Below are positions 1 to 9,278 of a stretch of 25,054 nt of DNA, piece after piece. The DNA comes from an uncultured Muribaculaceae bacterium. Its GTDB lineage: Bacteria > Bacteroidota > Bacteroidia > Bacteroidales > Muribaculaceae. A model generated the notes under the pieces. That model made no database searches and was not told where the DNA came from. It was given only the letters and a program-made list of their open reading frames with translations. Both the position numbers and the translations under genes were made by a program. How positions within the stretch are numbered: the first letter of the stretch is position 1; each line of letters opens with the position of its first letter. The DNA lies in assembly GCA_910578305.1 (NCBI GenBank), contig CAJTQH010000028.1:1-25054 (forward strand). Direction: 5' to 3'.

Positions 1-2336
1 CGGTGCTCACCCCCGACGACATGCTGGAAATGAAATTGTATTTCAAACAGCACATCAACAATGCACAGATATTTTCAGTGCGTACGTCATTTTTCGACCG
101 TCTGGCCACAATAATCACCCGCATTCCCGTTGCCGACTACGTATCGATTTTCTCAATATTATGGCACAACGAAACAGAATTTTCAAATCTGTTCACAAAG
201 TGCATCGGCATATTGCAGCGCATACATTTCGCCGATTATGTGTATCTACCCATCGAAGCCGTGGTGCATGGCGGTGTGAAAGAAGACACTATAATGAGTG
301 TGGCATGTCTGAAACTGCTTTATGAAGACCGTGCTTCAGAATTCACCACAGATGTGTATCTGCGTACCGACAAGGGCACAATGGAGAAGATAGGCAAATT
401 CACAAAAAGCGAGATGTGTACCATCTGCTCCGAAGTGATCATCCGCATAAGCAAGCGTTTCCTTGAAAGCACAGGCCGCTACGATAAGCGAAACATCGCA
501 CCTGAAAATCAGTCAAAATTGCCCTCGGGCGATGTGGCGATGACTCTGCTCAACGATACCGACCTTCTTGACTTCCCCGGTGCACGCGCCCGCGAGGATG
601 GCAAAATCGAAAAGATTCAGAATCACGAGACACTCATCTACAGTTTCCTCCGTGGTAAGATCGCATATCTCTTCAACAAGTACAATGAAGAAAAGGCCAT
701 CAACATCCTGCTACACTGCCACCACCAGAAGAACATGGATGCTACACAGATGTGGCACCTGCTCAACAGCTGGGTCAATGAATATGTAGGCGAAACACCT
801 GAAAAACGAGCCGATTTCATACGCAAGACAGAGATTTCGCCACTGTTCCATGTCGGTACGATGTTCAATATCGACCTTCAGGATTCAGACAACAAAGCCG
901 TGGGCAATACTCGCAAATCCATTCTTGCACGTTGGAACTCACGATTCGACGGACTTCTGGCACAGGACTGTTTCCACCGCCAGGATGTGGAGTGGGTCAA
1001 CAACTGGGATGGACAGAACCGCCCGTTCCAGAACTGCTATATGCTGCGCGACTTCAAATTTTCCAAACAGATATATTCAGGCTACGAAGACACCGGCATG
1101 GAGCAAAGCATGATGATCGAGCAGACATACTACGATGACATGCGCGAGATGTTTATAAAGAACAATGAGGAAACTCACCATATGTTCCAAGATGCAGCAC
1201 TGGCCTGGGATGCATCGGCCTCGATAGGCAACGACGGAGCGCTTTTCATCATCCAGCAACTATCGAAAGTCGCTTCTCGCATCCAGCCGGCAAGAGAAAG
1301 CCAGATTGCCGAGACTCTTCGGAAAGTATGTCAGGTATGCTGGAACATAATGAAAGAATATTTCGTGTCTACTGACGTCGACGAGATACTCGATGCCAAT
1401 ATCCGCAAGGCCAATGCCATATTCCGCGACATGGAATTCACTTGCCAGAACGAACCGGAATATTTCGGCCATCTGCTACAAGCTTTGCAGATCACTGAAG
1501 CTGAAAGCTACAAAGAGATACACCGTCTTATCCCCTCGCTTACAAGCATCGTTACCGGCACCGAGAGCATCAAAGACCATGAACTTATACGCAAACGCTG
1601 CAACAACTTTGAAGGATGTGCCACCGTGGAAGATAAGTGGGAACGCTTCATCTCATGCTATCATTTCACCGACAAGGAAGAGGCCGGCGAATTCCTCATA
1701 TCACGCGGAATAGATGCCGACAAACTCTTTGCAGGCGACACCATACAGCGCAAAAATTCAGCTATAATAGCCAATGACATGCTCAATCTCTGGCGCAACA
1801 ACATCCAGGGAGTACAGTTTATGAACACTTTTGCCGGTACAGGTATGATCAATGAGATAGCACTGAGCAATCTCGTTTCGTGTGTCATAAACACTGCCGA
1901 AAATGTCAATCTACGCCGCATTATCGAGAATCAGATAGCTGAGTACACCGACATACTCAACACTCACAGCATCAACGAAGACCTGATTGCCGACATGATA
2001 GCCACCACGATAAGTGACTTCATCACCGACTTCGGCTACCGCTATCTCACACCCGAGCAGATAGCCACCTCCAAACGCGTATCCGAAGAGCGTCATCTGC
2101 CGAGTTTCGACTGGACAGAGCGTCCGCGTCAGGAACACTTTACCGAAGAGGAAATGACGGCGCTGTTCAACCTCATACTCTCATCGTCCGACCGCTTCAC
2201 TCCGGCCTATGATGCCAACTACAATTCATGGATCGAGTATATGTATATAGCCTATATTGCGCATATAAACGTACCCGACTTCGACCGAGTGGCCAACGAC
2301 CGACTGAAAGAGATCCTTGACGAATTTAAAAAATAA
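1..2336 (+). CDS. SrfC-like putative virulence-factor GTPase, 5' end missing
   Basis: The reading frame is open from the left edge, so the true start and N-terminus lie outside; 777 residues are visible from the first in-frame ATG at base 3. The best marker is a G3/Walker B-like segment at residues 184-195 (NDTDLLDFPGAR), preceded and followed by long helical stretches. This pattern recalls the SrfC / Virul_Fac family, whose P-loop lies N-terminal to such a DFPG motif; here that part would be upstream of the window. No clear NKxD motif is visible, and no membrane segment or signal peptide, so it should be cytoplasmic. The gene ends 21 bases before the protease gene and is the first visible member of a 13-gene co-directional cluster. 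In SrfABC loci an Hsp70-like SrfB partner accompanies SrfC, so it would be worth looking for one upstream. The family call is from memory of the motif and is moderate; a large dynamin-like or other TRAFAC GTPase is the alternative. Confidence 0.6.
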   Translation, partial: VLTPDDMLEMKLYFKQHINNAQIFSVRTSFFDRLATIITRIPVADYVSIFSILWHNETEFSNLFTKCIGILQRIHFADYVYLPIEAVVHGGVKEDTIMSVACLKLLYEDRASEFTTDVYLRTDKGTMEKIGKFTKSEMCTICSEVIIRISKRFLESTGRYDKRNIAPENQSKLPSGDVAMTLLNDTDLLDFPGARAREDGKIEKIQNHETLIYSFLRGKIAYLFNKYNEEKAINILLHCHHQKNMDATQMWHLLNSWVNEYVGETPEKRADFIRKTEISPLFHVGTMFNIDLQDSDNKAVGNTRKSILARWNSRFDGLLAQDCFHRQDVEWVNNWDGQNRPFQNCYMLRDFKFSKQIYSGYEDTGMEQSMMIEQTYYDDMREMFIKNNEETHHMFQDAALAWDASASIGNDGALFIIQQLSKVASRIQPARESQIAETLRKVCQVCWNIMKEYFVSTDVDEILDANIRKANAIFRDMEFTCQNEPEYFGHLLQALQITEAESYKEIHRLIPSLTSIVTGTESIKDHELIRKRCNNFEGCATVEDKWERFISCYHFTDKEEAGEFLISRGIDADKLFAGDTIQRKNSAIIANDMLNLWRNNIQGVQFMNTFAGTGMINEIALSNLVSCVINTAENVNLRRIIENQIAEYTDILNTHSINEDLIADMIATTISDFITDFGYRYLTPEQIATSKRVSEERHLPSFDWTERPRQEHFTEEEMTALFNLILSSSDRFTPAYDANYNSWIEYMYIAYIAHINVPDFDRVANDRLKEILDEFKK

Positions 2337-2357
2337 ACATTTTACCTGTCTATAACA

Positions 2358-4442
2358 ATGGCTACCGAAAACAACAATCATGATATTATGAAGAAAAAAT
2401 CCAGTGGCCCATTCTGGAATCCATGGGGCGCAGGAGGCTGTCTGTGGAGAACCGTACTGTTTCTTCTCGGGCTGCTCCTATTGTGTTTTCTCTTCGCGTT
2501 ACTGCTCAGAGGATGCGATAAAGACGTACCGCTGAATCCATTCAATAATGACGAACGCAGCGACAACCGCAGAAACGACAAATTCCCTTACGATCCCTTT
2601 GAAGAGCCCATCGACTCTCTGGATAATCCATATCGCGACATACCTCAGGAATTAAAAGACAGCGTATTTGTCGACGACTGGAACGACAGCATACCCGGTG
2701 TCAAGGAATTGCCCTCGCCCAAGGACAATTATATTCCGCCGGTCGACTCCACCGAGGTCATAATCAATCCTGATGATTCCACGTCATACATCGTTGGCGA
2801 TCAGCTTATAGTATTTTTCAATTCAAAAAATCTCAAGCAGGACATGGCCGACTTTGCACGTCGGTTCAAGCAGGCTTACCCCGGCAACGGATATCAGATA
2901 TCCTATTACAATCCGGTCGCAGGTACCATGCTGCTCACTGTTCCTCAGACCGATCTATTAAAAGTTGCCGACGAACTACCTTCGAGAATCACAGGCATTG
3001 ACTTTGCCGTGACCACAAATACAATACTAAACGAAACAGCTCAGCCATCCGACCCGGGATTCAAGACCAAGGCTTACGACGATTATTTCAATCTCATACA
3101 GGCCTACGATGCCTGGGACATAACACGTGGGTCAAAAGATGTGAAAGTAGCCATTGTCGACAGCTATTTCGACCTGTCCAATCCCGAGATAGGCGAACGA
3201 TACACCGACCGTGTACACATCCCGTCGAAAACCAACCATGTGATGCCCCCCAATCGTCGTCCGCGCTCTGAAAAGGAATTGACTTCATTCTCACACGGAT
3301 CGCATGTCGCCGGCATAGCCATCGGCGGACAGAACAATGGCCTCGGAGCATCCGGAATTGCGCCCGAATGCAGCTGGATACCCGTTGCTCTTGGTGACCA
3401 ACTCACAAGTTTCAATATCTTAGAGGGTATTCTCTATGCCATATATCACGGTGCTGATGTGGTGAACATATCAATAGGCCGCATGATGCCGCCATCTACA
3501 AAAGACATTCCGCTTGGCGATCAGGTGCGCATTTCATCCGAAAGAGACAAACGCGGCGAAGCCCTGTGGGAATATATAATTAAGGTGGCCAACGACCACA
3601 ACTGCGTGCTTGTGACCGCCGCCGGCAACGACTCTGTTCTCATGGGTCTCGACCCCATGAAGCGCAGCGACAATCTGGTGAAGGTGGAAGCCGTCGACGG
3701 CAAAGGCCAGATGGCATCATTTTCCAATTTTGGCATGGTGCCCGAATCCGGTGTCTCATACAGCACCGTAGCGGCACCCGGTGTCGGCATCTGGAGCACT
3801 ACGCCCAAGGGATGTGCCACTATATCCGGCCTCATAGGCATGAAAGCCGATCCCTCGACAGGATTTCAGGAAATGGACGGCACATCAATGGCATCGCCAA
3901 TGGTAGCCGGCGCGGTGGCATTGCTCAAGAGCAAAAACAAAAACCTCACCACGCGTGAAGCCATTGACATTCTTGTAAAAACAGCCAAACAGACCGACAA
4001 GAAACATCGCATCGGGCCTACAATACAGCTCCGCGATGCCCTCAACTCCACCACTACCGGCGAACGCCTCAACTTCGACGATCTAATGAAGAATCACAAC
4101 CTTCTGCTGGGCCGTTGGAGAAGCACCAATCAAATGATCATTGAACGCAACGGTAAGAAACTCGACGATATCTGGACTTATTTCACGTTCAATGACACCA
4201 ATTCCGGTACACTTGAAATGCAGTCTATAAAGACAGGTAAGGTCTATTCCGCACCTCTCAGAGTAAGCTGGGGACCCAATACCATCAACATAACACAATT
4301 ACGCGACGCCGTAGCTCCGGACGGCCAGGTAGTGATCAAAGACGACTTTTCATGTCACCCAAACAAAGACCGCCTGCTTGAAACCGCATGCATGCACAAC
4401 GGCGTGATCCGTTATAATTTCATGCTCGAAAAAGTAAAATAA
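2358..4442 (+). CDS. Membrane-anchored subtilisin-like serine protease (S8 family)
   Basis: A 694-residue protein with a short N-terminal tail, one hydrophobic segment (about 31-50) and an acidic, proline-rich linker. A ferredoxin-like, I9-type pro-domain appears to follow at about 145-225. The S8 catalytic domain (about 245-565) has Asp268 (VAIVDS), His313 (SHGSHVAG), oxyanion Asn424 (AAGND) and Ser510 (DGTSMASP), so the full triad is present. The C-terminal 115 residues look like a small beta-rich domain. The tail plus single helix predicts an enzyme facing the periplasm, though Cys53 after RG could instead be an atypical lipidation site. An internal start at Met11 (base 2388) would leave the anchor intact. 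Its place between two membrane or GTPase genes suggests a processing or activating role within the cluster; the substrate is unknown. Confidence 0.9.
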   Translation: MATENNNHDIMKKKSSGPFWNPWGAGGCLWRTVLFLLGLLLLCFLFALLLRGCDKDVPLNPFNNDERSDNRRNDKFPYDPFEEPIDSLDNPYRDIPQELKDSVFVDDWNDSIPGVKELPSPKDNYIPPVDSTEVIINPDDSTSYIVGDQLIVFFNSKNLKQDMADFARRFKQAYPGNGYQISYYNPVAGTMLLTVPQTDLLKVADELPSRITGIDFAVTTNTILNETAQPSDPGFKTKAYDDYFNLIQAYDAWDITRGSKDVKVAIVDSYFDLSNPEIGERYTDRVHIPSKTNHVMPPNRRPRSEKELTSFSHGSHVAGIAIGGQNNGLGASGIAPECSWIPVALGDQLTSFNILEGILYAIYHGADVVNISIGRMMPPSTKDIPLGDQVRISSERDKRGEALWEYIIKVANDHNCVLVTAAGNDSVLMGLDPMKRSDNLVKVEAVDGKGQMASFSNFGMVPESGVSYSTVAAPGVGIWSTTPKGCATISGLIGMKADPSTGFQEMDGTSMASPMVAGAVALLKSKNKNLTTREAIDILVKTAKQTDKKHRIGPTIQLRDALNSTTTGERLNFDDLMKNHNLLLGRWRSTNQMIIERNGKKLDDIWTYFTFNDTNSGTLEMQSIKTGKVYSAPLRVSWGPNTINITQLRDAVAPDGQVVIKDDFSCHPNKDRLLETACMHNGVIRYNFMLEKVK

Positions 4443-4472
4443 TTTAAACCAATATATATCACAAAATAACTC

Positions 4473-5426
4473 ATGGCACAAAAAAGCAAAGGCAGAATAT
4501 CTATTGCCAACATTTTAGCTCTTATAGGATTAGCCGCCATCGGCGTAATCACATTTTTCGGAAAGCTCATACAGAATGCCGACGGCAAGCCCGGGTCGGC
4601 CATAATATGGGCCATAATCGTTATTGCTATTCTCGGCGGACTGCTCGCTCTTGCCATCAAGGCCAAAGGCGCCGAAGACAATCCCGACAAATGGAAATAT
4701 GTGGAATGGTCAAGCATAGCATTGTATGTTGTGGCTGCCGTGTTCCTTGCATCGTCATTTCTCAGCTTCTTCTATGTCGCATCAAACAAAGACTCTCTTA
4801 GCGAAAAAGCACGTGCCGAAGTCAGCGCCATAGAAAAGATGTATGCCCAGTACGACCATCAGCAGAAGACCCATATTGACCGCGCTGCCGAGCAGTTTAA
4901 AAACTACATTGACTCAAAGCAGGATGCCAATGTCGATCCAAGTCTTACTGAATATGTCAACGAAACCGTGAAGACAAACGTGGATTCGTGGAAGAGCAAT
5001 GCACTATCCATTACAAAACGCAAGCCCGACGACGATCTCAAAAACATCAAAAACATGATAGCCAACTGGAATCCCATGGAGCTCGCTTCTATTGCAAAAG
5101 AGCTTGAAGACAGAGACTCGCTCGCATGGGAAAACCTCAACAAAAAGATTGTGGAATTCGGAGCCAAAAACAAACTCATCCCGGTGATTTCGGGTGGAAT
5201 CGGAGGCTACTATCTTGACGGATATGCCAAATTTGACCTTGGCAATCCCCCGGTAGCTGAATTTGCCAAAGAACTTCGCGAATCAAAAAACAAAAGCAAC
5301 ACCGCCGGATGGGTTGTCTACGCCATACTCAATGTACTGATCCTGCTCAACTGGCTTGTTGCACCGACAGGCACATACGTGGCCCCCACATCGCGCAATT
5401 CCGGAACCGGAGGTCTAAGTCTATAA
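4473..5426 (+). CDS. Four-helix membrane protein with periplasmic helical domain
   Basis: A 317-residue protein of no family I recognise. Hydrophobic helices lie at about 11-29, 43-63, 81-103 and 279-297. With the basic N-terminus inside, residues 104-278 would be periplasmic; this loop is charged and helical, and its first part (110-150) could form a coiled coil. The C-terminus (298-317) is Gly/Ser/Thr-rich and would return to the cytoplasm. It sits between the protease and the TPR-GTPase with gaps of 30 and 43 bases and no terminator, which fits co-transcription. It is a plausible inner-membrane base or channel component of the apparatus, but that role is inferred only from topology and context. 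Confidence 0.8.
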   Translation: MAQKSKGRISIANILALIGLAAIGVITFFGKLIQNADGKPGSAIIWAIIVIAILGGLLALAIKAKGAEDNPDKWKYVEWSSIALYVVAAVFLASSFLSFFYVASNKDSLSEKARAEVSAIEKMYAQYDHQQKTHIDRAAEQFKNYIDSKQDANVDPSLTEYVNETVKTNVDSWKSNALSITKRKPDDDLKNIKNMIANWNPMELASIAKELEDRDSLAWENLNKKIVEFGAKNKLIPVISGGIGGYYLDGYAKFDLGNPPVAEFAKELRESKNKSNTAGWVVYAILNVLILLNWLVAPTGTYVAPTSRNSGTGGLSL

Positions 5427-5469
5427 CAAAAACACATTTCTCATTATAACCAATCAAGCCTAATCTACT

Positions 5470-7284
5470 ATGCCACTGCTAAATAATCAGAAAACCCTGC
5501 TTCTAAGCCAGGTGCAGAAACAACCCAACATCGACATAACTCAGCTTGTAAAGCTACTACATACCTACGACGACCTACACATCGAAGATTTCCGAGGCAT
5601 AATCAGCGACTTCATGTACGAGCAACTTCAGGAAGCCGGCCGCGATCCACGTGAAGTGGAACTTTGGAACCGCATCACATCCGCTCCTCGCCATACCCCC
5701 GAGGACATACAGAATGTGCAGCAGCTACTGTCGTCATACATGCAGCAATTTCCCACCGGCAACAAAGCCGATGAAGCAAACATAATGATGAACAACATGC
5801 ATCAGGAAATGGCCGATGCCATCGAACGCAAACGGCGTGAAGAAGAAGCTGCCCGCGAGAAAAACGATTGGCTCAATCTGGAGCGGGGCAAATACAATGC
5901 CCTTCAGGCTTATCGCTCACGCTATCCCGACAGCGTGCACATGAGTGAACTCGACGACCTGATGTGGGCATGTACCCAGCAGATCATCAACCACAACAGT
6001 CTCAGCCGATATCTCAACGACTGGCCGCTGGGCAATCACGCTGCCGAAGCCAATCAGGCCCTTTCGGAAATCCAGGGATGGGAAAATGTAAAACGCAACG
6101 GCGACCTATTTGAAGTTGCCGACTACATGAACATGCATCCCACCACCCCGTTCATCAACGAAGTTCGCTCTGTCTACTACACATTACGCGACGACGCTCT
6201 GTCGAAGATGAAAGAAACACCGTCGAAATACAGTAAAGACGATGTGACACGAATGATCAACTCTGGCATATTCAGCCTTTGGGATCTGAAAAACGAAGAA
6301 CTCATCACCGACGAAAGCTGGGAGACACTCCAGCTCGACCGTGACGAATTCCCCCAGTTGTCCGACTATCAGGTATCCGACCCCAACCTCCAGGCTCCTG
6401 CCGACTGCACCGACATATATCTTTTCGGTACTCCCGGTACGGGAAAGACATGTCTGCTCATGGGGCTCACCGGAGCCAACGGTCACGGATACACCCTCAA
6501 CATGAAAGCCGCAGGCGGCCCATACGCATCGGCACTCCAGCAGTATGTACAGGCAGGCATAACACCCGGCTCAACATTCGGATCATTCGTCACCACCATC
6601 AACGGACAGATAGCCGAGACCGGCAAACGCGGACGTATTCTCAGCCACCGCATAAACCTTGTGGAAATGTCGGGTGAGGAATTCGCACTGCGCATAGCCG
6701 AAGGCCAGGGTGTGTCGCTGGCCGACATGGGCACCGGAGCCACCAACCTGCTGCAAAACGACAACCGCAAAGTATTCTTCATAATAGTCGACGCGTCCGA
6801 CGACCGCATCAAAGTGGAGACCGAAGACTTCGTGCGAGATATCGAAGGCAATGTCATAGATGTGCGCCTGCGCAAACGCTACATATCACAGCTCGACATC
6901 CTCAACAAATTCATGTCGCTTTTCGAACTGCCGGAAAACCAGGAAATCATGAGCAAAGTCGACGCCATACACTTCATTGTGACCAAAGCCGACATACTCG
7001 GCAACACATACGAGCGCAAAGAAAAAGCCCGCGATCTGCTTCTTTCAAGATACAGAGGCCCCGTAGAACAGCTCAAGACCTACTGTCGTCGTACAAAACG
7101 TGTCAACTACTCCACTTCCTACAGCCCGCAGGTATTCACCTTCTCGCTCGGAAAGTTCTACGTAGGCGACGTATTCAGCTTTGATCACACCGAAACCCTT
7201 CAGATCATCGATGCCATACGCGCCGTGACAGGCAGCGTGAAAGAGCCCACATGGCTCGACCGTCTGAAGGCGGCCATCGGATAA
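5470..7284 (+). CDS. TPR-like repeat protein fused to a P-loop GTPase domain
   Basis: A 604-residue cytoplasmic protein. Residues 60-240 contain several degenerate helical repeats with a recurrent YxxxxPxGxxxxEA pattern, for example FPTGNKADEA at 94-103, YPDSVHMSEL at 152-161 and WPLGNHAAEA at 185-194, which is typical of TPR-like scaffolds. The C-terminal half is a P-loop NTPase: Walker A GTPGTGKT at 320-327, a hydrophobic strand ending in LVEMSGEEF at 397-405 where G3 (DxxG) is expected, and a G4-like TKAD at 505-508. The TKAD favours a TRAFAC-type GTPase over an AAA+ ATPase, despite the AAA-like GTPGTGKT loop. No membrane segment is seen. It would be the second NTP-hydrolysing motor in the cluster beside the SrfC-like protein, recalling the double-GTPase (DO-GTPase) systems. 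The P-loop and TPR calls are firm; the subfamily is uncertain. Confidence 0.8.
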   Translation: MPLLNNQKTLLLSQVQKQPNIDITQLVKLLHTYDDLHIEDFRGIISDFMYEQLQEAGRDPREVELWNRITSAPRHTPEDIQNVQQLLSSYMQQFPTGNKADEANIMMNNMHQEMADAIERKRREEEAAREKNDWLNLERGKYNALQAYRSRYPDSVHMSELDDLMWACTQQIINHNSLSRYLNDWPLGNHAAEANQALSEIQGWENVKRNGDLFEVADYMNMHPTTPFINEVRSVYYTLRDDALSKMKETPSKYSKDDVTRMINSGIFSLWDLKNEELITDESWETLQLDRDEFPQLSDYQVSDPNLQAPADCTDIYLFGTPGTGKTCLLMGLTGANGHGYTLNMKAAGGPYASALQQYVQAGITPGSTFGSFVTTINGQIAETGKRGRILSHRINLVEMSGEEFALRIAEGQGVSLADMGTGATNLLQNDNRKVFFIIVDASDDRIKVETEDFVRDIEGNVIDVRLRKRYISQLDILNKFMSLFELPENQEIMSKVDAIHFIVTKADILGNTYERKEKARDLLLSRYRGPVEQLKTYCRRTKRVNYSTSYSPQVFTFSLGKFYVGDVFSFDHTETLQIIDAIRAVTGSVKEPTWLDRLKAAIG

Positions 7285-7335
7285 CCACTGCATGGACGAA
7301 CATTACATATTATAACTAACCTCATAAAGCAATAT

Positions 7336-9273
7336 ATGAATTCCCAGATATCACTCCGCATAGCCGGAAACAAAATACGTAAAGGAGGATTTGCCCCGAT
7401 AGCCATCGTAGGCATACCTCAGCCTTCATTCACCACCAATCTGCTTGACAGACCCACAAAGTTCAGCGAGAAGCCGGTATTCATTGTCACTCACACACCT
7501 GAATACGCACTCTACATGGCCGTAGACTCTCGTGTAAGGCCAAGTGATGCCGAAGGCGATGGCCGTCTCAACGTGGCATTCACCGTACCGGCAAACATGC
7601 AGCTGGCCAATGGAGCAAGCCCCTATACCCTGCTGCGCGACCTTTACGTCACATTTGTCGCCAAATATATGACTCCCACCTCCGACGGACGTCATGCGTT
7701 TATCGACACTGACGTTGACAGCTCCATATTTCAGAACCTGACATCAAAATACTCTCTCGAACCGCGCCGCTCCGGCTACGTGACTATGGACAGCAAAGGC
7801 CCCGAAGGTACGCTTAAGCTCTCCTCCGACAAGATGACCGAATTCTTCCGCGACACTCAGTACAAAGAGTTTGCACCGTTCAAGGAGATTCAGGTTGGCA
7901 CCACCTGCGCCACCACACCGTCATTCGAGGCTCTTCAGATACCCCGTGCCGTCAACTACAAGGTGTTCATCGACAAACAGTACTCAGGCAATACACTGAC
8001 CTACCCCACAGATCTTGAGAAGACGTACACTGCCATGAAGCAGCCGACCGCCACCATGGAGTACACCCCCGTATTGTTCACTCTGCAGGAACTGATATCT
8101 GCCGGCGGCAAACTCGAGAAAGACGGCGCAACGATAACACTTGATCCCGCATCCGAACAGATCCAATGCTTGCTTAAATCCTCACAGATCACCTACGGCA
8201 TCATACCTGTATGGAACTGCCCTGACGATGTGAAAAAACTGATACAGTCAAAATTAGAACTAACACTCAAGGACAAACAGACGTTAAAGATCGAAGATGT
8301 GTCGGACGTATTGTCCGGAGACAAATCCATTCCGGCATATAAGCTTCTATATTACGATCTCATTCTCAACAATCCCGACATTGGCGAATACCGTGTAAGT
8401 ATCGAACCTGAAACCGATAAACAAAATCGTACGTATAAACTGAGCATATACGTCGCAAAAAAACGAATTTCAGGAAGTACCGGCAAGGCGACAAAAACTG
8501 TCAACCAGACTTACAGCGAACGTATTCATTCAGGTAAAAACGGTGACAGAGCCAACGTATCCAACAATCTCAATGACAGATCCACCGCTTCTATTGCCAA
8601 CGACTATCCCGCACCAAAATCAGAAAAAAACAACACATTAATACCATTCTTGATCGGAGCCGCATTGGGGCTCATCATCGGCTTCGTAGCCGGCATGTGG
8701 GGGCCATCGCTCTTCGCCTCTTCCGACCCCGAATCCACTACGACCGAGCAGATCAACAATGGCATAGATAGCGTTGAGGTCACTAACAAAGTTGTGGCAA
8801 ATGCCCCTGAAACCGCTCCTGTTGCCGAGGGACCGGCCGACCCCCTCGCTCCAGACCCCCAAAAGGACGAAACAACCACTGCTGGTTCAGATGCCGCTCA
8901 GGACAAACCCACTCCCACGCAAGAAGAACAAAAGACAGATATTTCAGGAAGCGATACAAAAGGAAAGAACGCACTTAGCAAAGCTGAACTCCGACAAGAG
9001 ATTCTTGCACTTGTAAACAAAAAAAATCTTAATAATGTCAAAAAGCATAAATCATACAATGACAACAATGTACTGCCACAAAACGACCGTATAGCAATTG
9101 AAGCCGTGCTGAATATCAACCAATACAAGAACAAAGTTAATGAAACAGGGAAAAGACAGCTTGACAAACTAAAAACAGAGATAAAAGATAAGACCTTCAG
9201 CTCATTCGAAGACATTTATGCGGTTCAAGCTAAAATTTCCGAAATTACTACGAATCACAAAACACAACAATAG
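7336..9273 (+). CDS. Single-pass protein with cluster-specific N-terminal domain (paralogue A1)
   Basis: A 645-residue protein. Residues 1-195 form a compact domain that also begins the protein at 11194; the shared landmarks are SLRI at the start, a hydrophobic strand before HTPEYALYM (HAQRYTMYA in the partner), ASPYTLLRDL against ASPVHILTEL, and SLEPR against PLEDR. A second mixed alpha/beta region (200-380) is unique to this copy. A helix at about 434-456 is followed by a low-complexity linker rich in Asp, Glu, Thr and Pro, and a helical, lysine-rich C-terminus (540-645). No signal peptide is present, so the N-terminal part should be cytoplasmic and the C-terminus periplasmic. The N-domain may be related to GTPase-associated protein N-domains (GAP1-N), given its place right after the GTPase; this is a guess. 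It ends 5 bases before the next start, so the two are probably translated together. Confidence 0.8.
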   Translation: MNSQISLRIAGNKIRKGGFAPIAIVGIPQPSFTTNLLDRPTKFSEKPVFIVTHTPEYALYMAVDSRVRPSDAEGDGRLNVAFTVPANMQLANGASPYTLLRDLYVTFVAKYMTPTSDGRHAFIDTDVDSSIFQNLTSKYSLEPRRSGYVTMDSKGPEGTLKLSSDKMTEFFRDTQYKEFAPFKEIQVGTTCATTPSFEALQIPRAVNYKVFIDKQYSGNTLTYPTDLEKTYTAMKQPTATMEYTPVLFTLQELISAGGKLEKDGATITLDPASEQIQCLLKSSQITYGIIPVWNCPDDVKKLIQSKLELTLKDKQTLKIEDVSDVLSGDKSIPAYKLLYYDLILNNPDIGEYRVSIEPETDKQNRTYKLSIYVAKKRISGSTGKATKTVNQTYSERIHSGKNGDRANVSNNLNDRSTASIANDYPAPKSEKNNTLIPFLIGAALGLIIGFVAGMWGPSLFASSDPESTTTEQINNGIDSVEVTNKVVANAPETAPVAEGPADPLAPDPQKDETTTAGSDAAQDKPTPTQEEQKTDISGSDTKGKNALSKAELRQEILALVNKKNLNNVKKHKSYNDNNVLPQNDRIAIEAVLNINQYKNKVNETGKRQLDKLKTEIKDKTFSSFEDIYAVQAKISEITTNHKTQQ

Positions 9274-9278
9274 ACAAG

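Noticed and set aside
7336..9273. Type VI secretion or contractile injection genes in the cluster
   Set aside because: No sheath, tube, VgrG/PAAR, baseplate or ClpV-like protein is seen; the membrane proteins do not match TssJLM.
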